Program-made: the position numbers and the translations under genes
Part shown: positions 1-11,600 of the stretch, piece by piece
Layout of the letters: each line of letters starts with the position of its first letter
How positions within the stretch are numbered: the stretch's first letter is position 1
The notes under the pieces: generated by a model
The model's input: the letters and a program-made list of their open reading frames with translations, nothing else
The model's database searches: none
What the model was told of the DNA's origin: nothing
From: Undaria pinnatifida
Lineage: Eukaryota; Sar; Phaeophyceae; Laminariales; Alariaceae
Assembly (NCBI GenBank): GCA_012845835.1
Contig: JABAKD010000015.1
Span: 6,344,474-6,408,473, forward strand
Direction of reading: 5' to 3'
DNA length: 64,000 nucleotides

Positions 1-68
1 GTGTGGTGTACTCGTACTTCACACTTCGTACTCTACAGGAACCTCGGAGAGTACTGCTGTACACTCGA

Positions 69-509
69 CTACGTCTTAGAAAACATGGCGCGGATATCCG
101 TCTGCCTTGCTGGCCTAGAGGCATGCGCTGCGAGAAAGGACATCTTCGCCTTGCGAAGATAGCACCCTGCCTCTGATATACCACACGACTCTGCGTACTG
201 CTCTAGCTGCCCAAAAAGCGACGAGATTTCCGAGTACGGCGGTGGCGCCATCAAGGAAACTTCTTCCGGACTCTCGAACCCCTCGTCTAGCTCGTCTGCA
301 GAAGGACCTTTGTCCTTGCCGCAGGTGTCGTTCACCACGTTTCCAGAGCAAGACTGGCAAATGCGGTTCATCTCGTTTCCGTCAGGATCCTCTACCTCGC
401 CGCAAGCGCCGTGCAGGCGGCCTCCACACTCACCGCGACACAGATGCCCATCGGTTGCACCCGGTGTCATGTGCGGAAACTTGCAGAATTCTAACGCCGC
501 GCACGGCAT
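69..509 (-). CDS. Cysteine/histidine-rich protein, mobile-element-like
   Basis: A 146-codon ATG-started frame on the minus strand; the frame is open further upstream to about 635 but only through non-ATG codons. Residues about 10-55 carry regularly spaced Cys and His (FCKFPH, HLCRGECGGRLHGACGE, RICQSCS), the pattern of a small PHD/TAZ-like zinc cluster. The middle is acidic and Pro/Ser-rich. The extreme C-terminus is RQTDIRAMFSKT, which resembles a PCNA-interacting PIP box (Q-x-x-I-x-x-[aromatic]-F) except that Met stands at the first aromatic position. Short proteins with an N-terminal Cys/His cluster are common as accessory or N-terminal parts of eukaryotic DNA transposons; that is family knowledge and the assignment here is inference. 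It may be the 3' exon of a longer gene cut by the window edge. No partner gene is visible. Confidence 0.45.
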   Translation of the reverse strand: MPCAALEFCKFPHMTPGATDGHLCRGECGGRLHGACGEVEDPDGNEMNRICQSCSGNVVNDTCGKDKGPSADELDEGFESPEEVSLMAPPPYSEISSLFGQLEQYAESCGISEAGCYLRKAKMSFLAAHASRPARQTDIRAMFSKT

Positions 510-639
510 GGTTCTGAACGGGTAGCTGCGAACCGCAGTGGGTAGGCCGTTTGTATACTGCTGTGAAAGTGTGTGTGAGTGCCGGCGAGGTTTGCAGCAG
601 AAAGTGACCCGTCGTTCTCCGGGGTATGTACACAACCGC

Positions 640-800
640 TATTCCAGCCGAAATGACCCCAAACAACCGCTAAACCGGTAACAATTCGATTTAGCGGTTG
701 TACAACCGCTAAGGCGGGGTACCGCGGTGTCAGCAGAATTTTGAACCGCTAAATCGGGTCCAACCGCTAAACAGGGAACCGCTAAACCGGGACCCCTACT
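640..800. repeat. Short dispersed AACCGCTAAA repeats
   Basis: The word AACCGCTAA recurs at least six times in 160 bp in both orientations (AACCGCTAAACCGG, TTTAGCGGTTGT, ACCGCTAAATCGGG). It begins immediately upstream of the Cys-rich frame, where a transposon end would be expected if that gene is mobile. No flanking duplication was identified. Confidence 0.5.
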
Positions 801-3250
801 GTACCTAAAAAAAAGATCATAAATACCATGATTGTCCTATTTTTGATATGACCGTACTGTGGTTTTGCGCAAAGCCGCAGGCGGGCCGCGGCGGAACCTC
901 CCGTGTAGACTAGGCGATAAACTCGTCCGGGCTGGTCGGTGTTATTTACCGGATTTGCCGGGTTACTTGCAATCTCCCCGGGGTTTCAAGCCAACCGCGT
1001 TCGTCCCGAAGGGGAAGCTCCCCTTGTAATATGTATGGTATCACGCATCACGTTTCTTGCTCTGTGAATATTATGTCGAGCATCTACTGCTGTGTCGAGC
1101 TCGCAACTGAGTACCCTGGTTTGTTATAGAATACAGTAAACTGTACCACTTACACTTTACTGTCGGGCTGTGAGTCTGAAGGACTTGCATCACCATCTGG
1201 TAATTGGTCGGATTAATAGTCGTTTCCTGGGGGTACTGACTATCCGACTTCCTGGGTTTCCATACGTGTGGGAAGGATTGTGGGATGTATTTTTTTCTCT
1301 TATTTCGGAGGGGCCGCCTCGGCCAGGGGGGTTAATTTGGCTCGCTTCGCTCGCCTGAATTAAATCGGCGAGTCGGCGGGCCATCAGCTGGATTCGCGAG
1401 CCAAATTGCCGGCTATAGTTACGCAGATGGACACAGAGACACCTCCTGTATACCAGCACAAGTAATATACCGGAGTAGTACTGTTACTCGTGTCATGGAT
1501 ACCAGGTAGCTGGTATTGATGTTAGATTGTGCTCCGAAGTATTTGCGATAGCAAATGTATGCGTATTAATTATTGAAGTAATACAGGGTTCCCCTTCGGA
1601 ATGTGGGTGACGTGCACTCCCGTGGGTGTCGCAAGTCGAAACGATACTCGCAGGTAACGCACTCGTGGCCCATGGTGGAGCAGGAAGGAGTCATGGACTA
1701 CTGTTTTGCTCAAAAGAAAGTCTTAGTAGTCCGCAGCTCTTCTTGGAGTAAATACGAGGCATGCTGCATTGCTCAAAGACCAGCGCAGTAGCGAGCAGGA
1801 AAACTCCTGCTGGCTAACACGCTTGGTGTATATACGCCTTTCTTTGAGCAATACTACAGTACTTCACGCCCCTTATATGCCACGAGCTGCGAGGGGGATA
1901 CCTGTTGTTGGTGCCGTGGTTGGTACAAAAACTCTAAATAGTGTAAAAGAGTGGTGAGTTTTCTGCTGGATGATCAAGGACGTTGCACTGTAAGGTTGAA
2001 TGTAGTGTTAGTTGCTATGTAGTGCGCCACATGCATGTATTAGCACCTGGTGGGCATCGGACATGATTGACCAGCGAATGTTACACGAATGTCGATGTTG
2101 TGTAATTGGTTGGCGGCCACAATTTCGGTATGTGTTGCGTACGCGTTCAGATTCGCCGTGAGTTGAAGATAATGCTCAACGCTGTGTTACTGCTGTGTTC
2201 GAGGGGACCCACAACTCTTGACCTACTTTTCGTTAATGCCGGTGGTAATAGCTACCGATATCTTGGCGGAATGTGTTTCCTCCAGACCCCGGCACGTCAT
2301 GCAAGTGTTGAGACGTGTGAGAAAGTGGTTGGTGTCGTACTGTGTGGATTAGAGGGTTGTTCAAACCATGACGGGTAACGCATTTCAGCAAGCAAGCGTC
2401 ATCTCCAATTTCGTTGACGATGGAGCACAACCCATTATATTATTGTTGAAGCCGCTGCTGCTATTGGATTGGCCTGAGTTGTTGGGGCTTTGACTGCCGC
2501 CATTGTCTTCATCTCAGTCGCCCCCTTTTTCTCCGTTATCCTTAGAGATGCCACGAGTCAGGTTGATACCAGTGGTTCTGCCCAGAGCAACATACAGTTG
2601 TCCATGACAACACACCTCGCCTCCGAGGTCGAGACCTACCCTCTTCAATGCCTGTCCTTGCGACTTATTCAGAGCGTTTGCGAAAAAAAAACACCAATTT
2701 TTCCATCAGGCTTGAAAAAGGCCAGATTATCTCCGGCTTGCAGTTGGCTGTGTTTGCGATGAAAATTCCACCAAAAGAGCACCAAAACAGCACCCAAAAA
2801 TGCCATCCTGTGTTGTGAACAGAATCCACGCACAGCAGCATTGATCCCTGAACACAACAGCGAACGCAGCACAGCGAACAGTGTCTGCTGTGTGCTGCCG
2901 TGTGGGTTATGCCCTCGTGCCGTTGTGCCCGTGGAGAGCGACGGCAGATTTCGCATGACAGCCGCGAGGCGGTGTTAAGTCGTGTCAAGTCCGAACGTCT
3001 CCCTTTGGTTATTTGCCAGAATTCGCGGCTTTGAAGGTCTAGAGCACGCCCCACGGACCTCGGCCGGGGCCCGAACTTGCGCTGTAGTGTACACGCGGGT
3101 AGCCTGCGTACCCCGCGGCCGAGAGAGCACGAGAAAAGACCCCAGGCCAGAAGAGAAAGAAATGCCGAATTGCGAAAAAAGTCAATTTGGTACATGGTAC
3201 TAAATAGTAGTAGCCTTTTGTCATTTATTTTTGTAATCACTGTACTCTCC
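801..3250. other. Gene-poor stretch with one hairpin
   Basis: No supported gene. A 12-bp inverted repeat (AATTTGGCTCGC at 1334 and GCGAGCCAAATT at 1396) could form a hairpin. A 191-codon minus-strand frame at 2665-3240 has no recognisable domain, starts inside simple TGTGCTG sequence and is probably fortuitous. Confidence 0.5.
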
Positions 3251-3255
3251 CGCTC

Positions 3256-3842
3256 GACTCGTATGTAAGAGGTTTTACCTTCAGCGTCCTTCTGGACTAG
3301 CCGTGGTCACCGGTGTCTTCCTTTCTCCCCCCGGCCCGTGCCTTCTTTTTCATCGCGCATAGGATTTGGCATTCCCGTCGGGAATTTTAATATGTACCAT
3401 CCCATGTCCCGTCTCGTCGTGGAAAAAAAAAATCTCGTTCCGCGAGCAAAATAATACAGTATGTACCATCCCGTCGCGCCGTGAAACAATATTTATACCT
3501 TCCTGTACCTTCGCGAAGCAACCACGTCATTGTACGCTACCGCCCCGCCCCGCCCAGGTTGTTTACACCCGTAGTCCCGTCCCGTCCCGCCCCGCCAATA
3601 CTTTTTATCCTCATTTTTACCATCTCTCCCGGCCGTCTTCAAAGTTTTTTTCCTGCCAAACGGGATAAAACGCTCATGTCCACTCCCGTTTCGATAATCA
3701 CCCACTGCTGTGATACGCCTTGATTTTTTGTGCAAGAAAAGGTCCCTACGAGCACGAGTGCGCACTCGGTGAGACTTGAACCCACGGCCTTGACGTTACC
3801 GAGGACGAGATGCGCCTATTGAACCTACGTTATCGCGGACGC
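3256..3842 (-). mobile_element. tRNA-derived SINE (copy 1), interrupted
   Basis: Read on the minus strand, 3842-3755 is a tRNA-like head with a B-box-like GGTTCAAGTC. 3390-3256 carries the body shared with the other SINE copies (ATGCGCGATGAAAA, GACCACGGCTAGTCCAGAAG, GGTAAAACCTCTTAC). About 350 bp of CCCGTC-rich sequence (3390-3750) separates head and body, so this copy is either expanded or split by an insertion. Confidence 0.6.
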
Positions 3843-3849
3843 CGAACTC

Positions 3850-4526
3850 AACTGCGTAATACGTATACATGCATACATATGCCGATACATATGTACAAGG
3901 TTCTCCTCCGGGAAGTGCCTAAGGGAGTGGCGCAAGAACGAAACCCAAACATCCAACATCTGACTGTCTGTGGGCAAATAAGATGTACCTGGTGGTAGTA
4001 AAAACTATGCTCTTGTCCGCAGCTCGAGAAGCGGAGTGTGGGGAAGCGCCCTCCCGGGTACGGTTCGCTCTCTCGCCGTCGTGGTGGAGAACCGAAAATA
4101 AGTGGTAATCCCATCAGTACGTACGTGTCCAGCGCCAGTACTCGTACGATGGGGACTTTCTATACGGGCGACTCTTATGCAGTAAAATTTGCGTGGTGAA
4201 AATAAAAGGACGAATAGGTGGATTTTCAACCGGCAAAAAAACGAATCAGCAGCCAGTTGTTCCGTGCGCCGTCTTTCTATCGTGGGTTGGATGTTTTTCC
4301 TTTTTTTCCTGTTGTTTCGTATGGAAATCAGCAATTGATTTCAGAATAGGTACTCTTCGTGTCTTGTTGAGCCAGATATTGAACTTAACGTTGAGTGATA
4401 CACGCCAGGATGGGCAATCATCCCCCTTCACCGCCAGTTCGTCGCAGAGAGTGCGCGGAATGAGTAACTGTAGGGCTTCTATTATTGTCGCTGAGACAGA
4501 GAAGCCCTTTCTCATGGAGCATCAGC
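3850..4526. other. No gene recognised
   Basis: No frame longer than about 120 codons and no domain or repeat family recognised on either strand. Confidence 0.4.
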
Positions 4527-5661
4527 GCCTATATCCACTGCTCTTCGCTTTTTAAATTCAAGAAAAAATAGGCTGGATTGTTTTGATCGTCGTCCGATTC
4601 AAAATCGTCCCCTCGTGGAGACGAAAGCAACTCGCCTCAGCATAGCGAGGACTCGCCACGCGCACACACATGATGCATCCTACTACTGCTGCTGTGCGGC
4701 AAGGTTGTACACGTGGCGTTGTGCTGTCCTCATGTTGTCTGGTCCCTGTCATCTGTGGTGTGAGCAAAATCTCCGACCCATAACATGATTACCCCTTTGT
4801 TGCTGACGTAAAAACACTCTGTCTATTTGGACGTAAATGTAAGGATGGGTTGGTAAATAAATTAAAACCAAAAATGTTCCTATATTACCGACGAAATTGG
4901 CGCGATCGATGTACATGCAATGGAGATGCGCACGAAGTGGCAGCACAGGGGTATGGTGGGGTGACAAATGGCACGCTCTGATCAAAGAATCAGCTTCTAC
5001 AACAGCAGCCACACGCGCATAGAGTTGCAGGCTGCCGATGCTAGGAGGCTGGACCGCTGCTGGGCGGCAGGATCGTAGCGTGGTGCCATCAGCGCCTACG
5101 ATATCCACTGCTGTTTGCTTTTTATAGTCTAGCAAAATGACGCTGGATTGTTTTGATCGTCGACAGATTCAAAATCGTCCCCTCGAGGAGACGAAAGCAA
5201 CTCGCCTCAGCATAGCGAGGACTCGCTACGCGCATGTACATGATGTATTCCACTACTGCTGCTGTGCGGTAGGGTTGTACACGTAGCGTTGTGCCGTCCT
5301 CATGTTTGGTACCTGTCATCTGTGGCGTGAGCGAAATCTCCGACACAAAACAATACCCCTTTGGTATGTAGTACGGAAAAATACTTCCTCTTTGGACGTA
5401 AATGTAAGGATGGGTTAGTATATCAATTATCATCAAAAAGTTTCCTATATTACCGACGAAATTGGCGCGATCTATGCACATGCAATTGAGATGCGTCCGA
5501 AGCGGCAGCACACCAGGAAGATGGGGTATGATGGGGTGACAAATGCCATGCTCCGATCAAAGAATCAGCTACTACAACAGCAGCCACACGCGCATACAGT
5601 TGCAGGCTGCTGCTGCTAGGGGGCTGGACTGCTGCTGGGCGGCAGGATCGTAGCGTGGTGC
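4527..5661. repeat. 563-bp direct tandem duplication
   Basis: 4527-5089 and 5090-5661 align end to end: both begin with CAGCGCCTA...ATATCCACTGCT and end with GGCGGCAGGATCGTAGCGTGGTGC. They share long near-identical blocks such as GGACGTAAATGTAAGGATGG and ATATTACCGACGAAATTGGC. Small indels and substitutions show the duplication is not recent. Neither unit has a supported gene. Confidence 0.85.
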
Positions 5662-6478
5662 TCTGTGCAAAAAGAGGGAAATAAACGTGTACACGTGTAC
5701 CCTCTACGAGAAAAGAAAAGCCGGGTTTGCATCCAAATTTTACGTGCGTACGCGGGGATAAGGGATGCAGAAACCCAATCCCCGCGGGGATGTTGCGGAA
5801 ACCCGGGGATTTGCCTTAAGTGTTCCCAAGGCCAACAAAGTTCGAAAGGCTTGTCATGCGCGACACACTGCACGGATCGCGCCCAAACCTCCGGCAACGT
5901 GAGCCCGACGGTCGAATCGTGCCCACCCCACCTGACGTTTGGGACAAAGGTGCGAGCACGAAGAGATGTGCCCGAAGGAAAAAAAAAATCACAATTATAC
6001 ATATATATATATATATATATGCGTAGGTATATTTGTCGTTTTTGCCTCTGTTTTTGGTCACAGCTCTTCGTACGCGCACTTTTAGCCGAAGCGCCAAGGG
6101 ACACAACTGGACCCCAGCGGTCGCTGTCGTCGAGGTTGGGGCATGGTATGTGCAGTGTTATGTGTACAGTATGTCGATACACACTACCAGGTGTATTCAA
6201 ACAACTGAAAAATAATGCTTCAAGCTGTGACATCGACCTGTCTGTGTCCAAACGGATTTTGATCAAAACTCATCGTTGAAAGCTGCGTGTGATGCTTAGA
6301 TCGCGCGTGTTACTGTGCGTGTCCTCGTCAAGGATATAGGTCGACGACTGGCCTTCGACGTAGCTTGTACCAGGGTCAACAGAGCGATGTTAATCAATCC
6401 GTTCACGGAAGCTATAAAACCTAGAAAAAAAACGTTTTTGAAGGGGACTATCATGTCATATGTACCTTATAAGCCGGT
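5662..6478. other. Opposed long open frames and a (TA)n run
   Basis: Both strands stay open for more than 200 codons (about 5616-6266 minus, 5665-6279 plus). Neither shows a domain, and both read through the (TA)n run at about 5999-6020, so coding is not supported. The palindrome CCCCGCGGGG near 5780 is followed by GCGGAAACCCGGGGAT, a word related to sequence at 22498-22530. Confidence 0.4.
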
Positions 6479-6760
6479 CGCCCCGATGGCGTATCAAGTT
6501 ATCCTCGAGCCTGGTATTGGTCAGTTTCGTGAGTTCGAGTCCCCCCGAGTGCATACTCGTGTAAAATTCGTAGGGACTTTTTCTTGCGCACAAATTGACT
6601 TGAGGAAAGCGCGAGAGCGTGAGTTAGCAACACTCGATATAAAATCGACGAGCAGTGGGATTGCTGAACCCTATGCGCGATAAAAATTGAAGGCAAGAAC
6701 CGGGTCGGAGAACGTACGATACGACACCTGTGACCACGGCTTGTTTGAAAGCTGGAAAGT
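6479..6760 (+). mobile_element. tRNA-derived SINE (copy 2)
   Basis: The head at 6479-6556 looks tRNA-like: an A-box-like ATGGCGTATCAAG and a B-box AGTTCGAGTCC at tRNA spacing. The body follows with the family words AAATCGACGAGCAGTGGGA, GCTGAACCCTATGCGCGATA and CCTGTGACCACGGCTTGT, ending AGCTGGAAAGTAGAAGCGTG and an A-rich tail. This is the most complete plus-strand copy, and it fixes the family order as tRNA head then body then A-rich tail. Confidence 0.75.
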
Positions 6761-6799
6761 AGAAGCGTGAAAAAATAAAATGTACCGGTGTGAGGTTGT

Positions 6800-7010
6800 C
6801 TGCTGTATTTCACCGAAAGCATTTGCATGACAAAACGCACCTAAATGTTGTAACGTTATGACGGTACACATATCATACGAACTCAGTATACTGGTCAGGG
6901 CAGATCAGGGGGGTATCTCTTCCCCGTTCGTTTTTACTGTCCTCTTTCTTTCCATCTGTTTTCCTTCTTTTTTTCTCTTACGCAAATCTCTTCTTTTTCC
7001 TTCCATTTTA
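6800..7010. other. No gene recognised
   Basis: Pyrimidine-rich (6930-7010), otherwise featureless. Confidence 0.4.
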
Positions 7011-7200
7011 GTCTGGTGTGCTGGCTTGCATACGTTTTGCCCTCATTGCGATTGGCCTTACATGGCTAAATCGTCTTGCTGTATTACAGCAGTGTGTTTC
7101 TCTGTCTCGTAGTGTTTTTACCACAGAGCTCGTCTCTTTAGGAGGCATCTGCACGGACACTGGTTGTGCTTGATAAAGATATGCAGGCGGAACTATCAGT
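7011..7200 (+). repeat. GTCTGGTGTGCTGG dispersed repeat, copy a
   Basis: Begins GTCTGGTGTGCTGGCTTGCA and ends near GACACTGGTTGTGCTTGA, followed by CAGTTTTATG. Shares ordered words with the copies at 7545, 8951 (inverted) and 28781: GGCTAAATC, CTTGCTGTATT, ACCACAGAGCTCGTCTCT, GGACACTGG. Confidence 0.75.
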
Positions 7201-7544
7201 TTTATGTGAAAAACGCACGCAGGGGGGCTAAAAACTGAAACAAAAAAAAACAACGAAAAAGCACCTGTGCCACCGAAGAACTTAGAACTTACTACGATTC
7301 ATATCGTTTTGGTATTTTCATTTTCAGGTTTTTTTTTTAATGTTTCCGATTCTGTCACATACTCTCATTATTCTGCACGAAGTGGGGCTTCGCTTTTTTT
7401 TTTTTAATCGTGCTTGCTTTTTCTCAGAACTGAGGGTAGGAGTGGGAGAGAGGAGAGAGGTCGTTTGTGTGGCGGCAGCGGCCAACAATCGAAGCTATTT
7501 GCTCTTTTCTGTTTTCCTTTTTTGCTTTACCTGTTACTGCAATT

Positions 7545-7773
7545 AGTCTGGTGTCTGGTGTGCTGGCCTGCTTTATTTTTCTTTTTTGCCCGCATGCTAA
7601 TTATTGAATTATTGCGGTTGGCGTTGCTTGGCCAAATCACCTTTGCTGGACGATTTGAATTGTGTATCTCTGCCTTGTACTTTGTGACCACAGAGCTCAT
7701 CACCCTATGAGGCATCATCAGCTCGGACACTGGCTGTGCTGGATGTAGATGGGTGGAAATTTCAGTTTTATGT
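7545..7773 (+). repeat. GTCTGGTGTGCTGG dispersed repeat, copy b
   Basis: Same ordered words as copy a (TGACCACAGAGCTCATC, GGACACTGGCTGTGCTGGAT, GGGTGGAAATTTCAGTTTTA). A further fragment of the left end only is at about 8847-8875. Confidence 0.75.
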
Positions 7774-7779
7774 TGAGGA

Positions 7780-8840
7780 AACACACGCATGAAAACACAA
7801 AACACACCTGCTACGGCGAACAGCAGCTCTTAGCGAGATGAACAAAAATAGTAAAATGGATGCACGTCCGAACGTCAGCAAGCAGCACATATATATGCAC
7901 AGACTGCCTACGAAACATCACCCTGTTGACCCTGATAGCTACACTGCTGTAGTTGCAAGGGGAGTCGCTGACCTATATCCTTCATGAGGACACACAACCC
8001 GTAATACGCGCCATCGGAGTATCACACACCGCTTGCAAAGATGAATTTCGACAAAATATTCGATCTCACAGCTGGAGTGTATTTTAATTTTTATAGTATC
8101 ATCAGAAGATGTCAACACGTCATCAGACCTTTCTTTGTTTGGGTGTTCGACGGAATTCTCTTTGGAATCCTCCATATAGTACTAGCATACGCGTATGATA
8201 TGGTTTTGTTTTGGATACGATGTTAATTTATGTACTACCAGGTATTCAATAGCAACATTAACTATGATAGCCGGTATCTGGTATAGACTATAGTAATGTA
8301 AGATTTTTATGTCATCCTAAATTAAGGTGCCAAGTTTTTGGTGCTAAATTTACATGACATCTCAACCTTTCGGTGCTAGATTTACATGACATTACAATGT
8401 TGCCAAAATAATTTTATTTATAAGATCCGTTTTCGGCGAAAAAGATCGTCATGAGGACCTAGGAAGTGAAATCTTGGGCACGACAGGGTGTCATCTACTC
8501 CTTTGCCGCGTTTTTGCTTCGCTTAATTCCCAGGCTTCGTTGTTGTGTTCGATACGGGGGCGACGATGACGGTATTGGCACCGCTGTCGTCAGGAACAGT
8601 AGTGCGCAGGTGATAGACCATGCGGCAATGCTGCTACTCTCCCCTAGTAAGGCCATTTGAAATCCAACATGGCTGCGGCCTCCGACGTTGGTTGCATGGC
8701 GTCAGCTGCTGCTGTGTTGGTAATTACTGGCTGTGTGTTGCGCGTTAGTTTTTCATTTTTTCGTGCTGTCCTGTTTCCCTCGTTCTTCCCAATCGGTTTT
8801 CCTTGTCGTTTATTTCTTTTTTTTTGTTTTTTTTGCTGCA
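7780..8840. other. No gene recognised; two short local repeats
   Basis: No supported coding. The word GGTGCTARATTTACATGACAT occurs twice within 8330-8400. Confidence 0.4.
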
Positions 8841-8950
8841 AAAAGTCTGGTGTGCTGGTTTGCATATTTTTGTTTATTGCACGTGTGCTCAATGCGGTTC
8901 AGCTCTTGCTGCTGGCATTGTTGTTTGTTCTTCGCAAATAAACTAATCTG

Positions 8951-9160
8951 GTATTTCCACCCATCTGCATCCAGCACAAACAGCGTCTGTCCAGATGCCC
9001 GAGAGACGAGCTCTGTGGCCACAAACTACGAGACATAGAGGTACACATTGCAACTACAGCCAGCGACGTGATTTAGCCATGTAATGCCGACCTCAACAGG
9101 TCAACCTCAATGACCACGCGGTGAACAAACACGAAGAATGCAAGCCAGCACACCAGACTA
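8951..9160 (-). repeat. GTCTGGTGTGCTGG dispersed repeat, copy d (inverted)
   Basis: Reverse orientation of the family: it begins (plus strand) GGTATTTCCACCCATCTGCAT and ends CAAGCCAGCACACCAGACTA, with GAGACGAGCTCTGTGGCCAC inside. It abuts the 9167 dispersed repeat directly. Confidence 0.7.
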
Positions 9161-9166
9161 TTTTCA

Positions 9167-9410
9167 GTTGTTGTTGTCTTCACATTATTCCGTTCGTTCT
9201 ACCCAACATCAGTACATCAGTACACCCAGAGTCCGTGCTGATTCATCGTATTGATAGAGAGATACAAAATTCTGTGGTCACAGGCAATTCAGAGTAAACC
9301 AAACAGTCGCAATTCATCAAGGCAAAGCAAGCGAAGTGCTAGCGTACCGGGTACGAGAACACAACAAAACAAGCCAGACCATAAATACAGGGAAAAAAAG
9401 GGAAAAAAAA
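9167..9410 (+). repeat. Dispersed repeat R2, copy 1
   Basis: Aligns with 17783-18010: shared words TTCTACCCAAC, AGTAAACCAAACAGTCGCAA, GCTAGCGTACCGGGTACGAG and AACACAACAAAA. Ends in a purine-rich A tract, as a retroposon tail would. Confidence 0.75.
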
Positions 9411-9690
9411 AAAAAAAGAAAAGAACAAAAGAAGAAGAAAAGAAAAAAGAGAGCAAAGAAAAAAAAACGACCGGTGCTCTGGAGAATGTGATGCAAGAAG
9501 ATCGGAGAGGAAAGGAAAGGCTGCAATGGCCAGAGGAACGCCATACGTGCTGAAGAGGAACAGATTCCTGTTGCACGGGCAAAACAACACGAAGAAGATA
9601 ACTGCTGTTGCACGGACAAAACAACAGGATGAGGACAACTGCTGTTTTACGGACAAAAACGACTCGAAGAGGAAGAAGATACCGGCATAA
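9389..9690. repeat. A/G-rich tract and short tandem units
   Basis: 9389-9475 is almost pure A/G. 9548-9690 has about three degenerate units of about 45 bp containing CTGTTGCACGGACAAAACAA. The long opposed open frames across it are composition artefacts. Confidence 0.6.
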
Positions 9691-9959
9691 GGACGGTAGC
9701 AAGGGAAATAAGGGAGCAAAAAAAAACAAAACAGGGCTGGTGTGGAGGGAAAGAAGGGAACAAACAAGCATAGGAAAGAAAATAAAGAAAGGGACAACAG
9801 CAAGTCATTACTGCTGTCGCTTTCGCGCTCCCCCCATTGAACTCAACGAAAACAAGCAAAGCAGAAACTACCACTCGCTGTAGAGGGTTCAGGGCTATAG
9901 CACACGCTCAACGTAATTTGTCGAACTGGTACCTTGCCACACGATCTGCCATTTCGTTT

Positions 9960-11095
9960 CTTTATTCGTCTACAGCTGTATCAGTACGGCTGCTCCCACC
10001 CCCCCGCCCCCCCGGTTTCCCTTGGTTGCTGCCGTTGGCATCCTCTGCTGTGAGGCGTTGCCAGCTCTTGCCCGTCTCGCCCGTGTGCCACCTCTTTATG
10101 AAGCGGTCCACCGCGTCGACGATCCCCCGGTGCCAGTTCCCGCTCTTCTTGGCCGCCCTCGGCCATAGCAGTCTATATTTCGAACAGTAAAGGGGAGCTA
10201 TCCGTGGACCCTTCGGTTGCTTCGAATACCCTGAGGTCGTCTAGCAGACACTGGGCCCAGTTCTTTTCTGGTTGGCCTTGTCACGGGTTCACCTCACCAG
10301 CCATCGTCCCGAACATCACGCTATGGGTCAGTCGCTCATTGCTTATTCGTTGTACGGCTCGTGCAAAGAGGAGGCGTCGTTTGCGGGTAGTCGTCTCAAC
10401 GCTCTCATATTGTGCCTTCTTGAGAGCCTTGGCGTACGACATGCGGTGGTCGGTGCGCTGTCGGCGCTGAAAGCCAATGACCCTTAGGAGGAGGTTGTGG
10501 TGTGCCGTTCGGAGTATAGCGAAGTGCTCCGGGCCTAGAGCCCAGGTCACACACGCGTACCGCAGGGTCTCCATCACCTCGGTCTTAAAGCAGGCGCACC
10601 TTCGAAATGAACGGGGCATCCTCCATATCGTACCGCTCGAGCTTGAAACGGTCGTAGCATGCCCACGCGAGTCGGATCCATCGTTTGATCTCTGGCATGA
10701 TGTCGGCGTTTGCATCGATAAGACGGCCCAGGTACAGAAACTGCGTCGTCTTCATATACCTCTGGCCCGCTGCTTCGACTACGAGCGGTGAGGTCGGGAG
10801 CACCTGGTTGAGTGTGCGCAGTAGCATTGTCTCCGTTTTCTTTTGGGACACGGTGGGTCCTGCTGCTTCAAAAACGGTCACAATGACAGTCATAATTTTC
10901 GCAAGGCCTTCCGCCGACTTAGACACAATGCCTGCATCGTCGTCGTACAGCATACCCCAGACTGACCTTTGCACACATGCTAGCGGTTCAACCTCCACCC
11001 CGTCCTCCTCGAGGTCCTCCTCGAGGTGAACCAAGACCCTCAAAATGTCTGGGTCCTCACTAAAGCGTACCAGGACTGCATGTATCGCAGCGGCG
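9960..11095 (-). pseudogene. 5'-truncated LINE, reverse transcriptase 3' half, frameshifted
   Basis: Minus-strand traces of a LINE-type (non-LTR) reverse transcriptase. 11095-10585 encodes the palm region with VWGMLYDDDAGIVSKS (the F/YxDD catalytic motif), then VSQKKTETMLLR and a thumb-like FLYLGRLIDANADI segment. Near 10590 the frame shifts by one base. The next frame (10604-10281) continues with TEVMETLRYACVTWALGP and QRRQRTDHRMSYAKAL, the region found downstream of the RT in this family. 10280-9960 carries a third frame with KNWAQCLLDDLRVFEATEG and the C-terminal KRWHTGETGKSW. No endonuclease domain is present, so the copy is 5'-truncated, the usual result of incomplete target-primed reverse transcription. 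It cannot make an active protein. Confidence 0.85.
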
Positions 11096-11129
11096 AAAAA
11101 TACTAAGAAAAAAAAAGGCGAATACATTG

Positions 11130-11600
11130 CATGGCCAAATCAAGTCGCGTTGCTGCTATGTTGGCAATGTGTAGCACAAGCCTGCACATATCATTGGAAC
11201 GCCTGTGTGCTTCTACTTGCGACGCCCCCGGGATATCGAATCGACCCCACCCTGAATCAAGCCCCGCAGGGGAACCTTGTGTGATTTCACAGAGTATCAT
11301 GCAGGGTGTGGCATGTACCTATGTACCCCATGCATGGGCTATGACTACCTGATCATGAATATTACTGTGCCGAACACTAAACGAAGGCCTTCTTTACTCT
11401 GTCGTAGCCCATGTGGATGTACCTTTGCTGATATTAATGGTACATAATGTGTGAACCGCCAATTAGCCAAGAGTCCCCATCGTCATGCCTGTGTGTCGCA
11501 TCGGTGGGTGCACTACTACTCGTACAATTAATAGGATAATGCCGGGTGTCGTAGTCGTGCTATTTCTGTTCTTTTTGAAACAATCCAAGTCTGCTCTTCA
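11130..11600. other. No gene recognised
   Basis: A near-palindrome around CATGCATGGG (11330), otherwise nothing recognised. Confidence 0.4.

Noticed and set aside
5616-6279. Two overlapping frames of more than 200 codons on opposite strands
   Set aside because: Both run through a (TA)n microsatellite and neither shows a domain or splice context.
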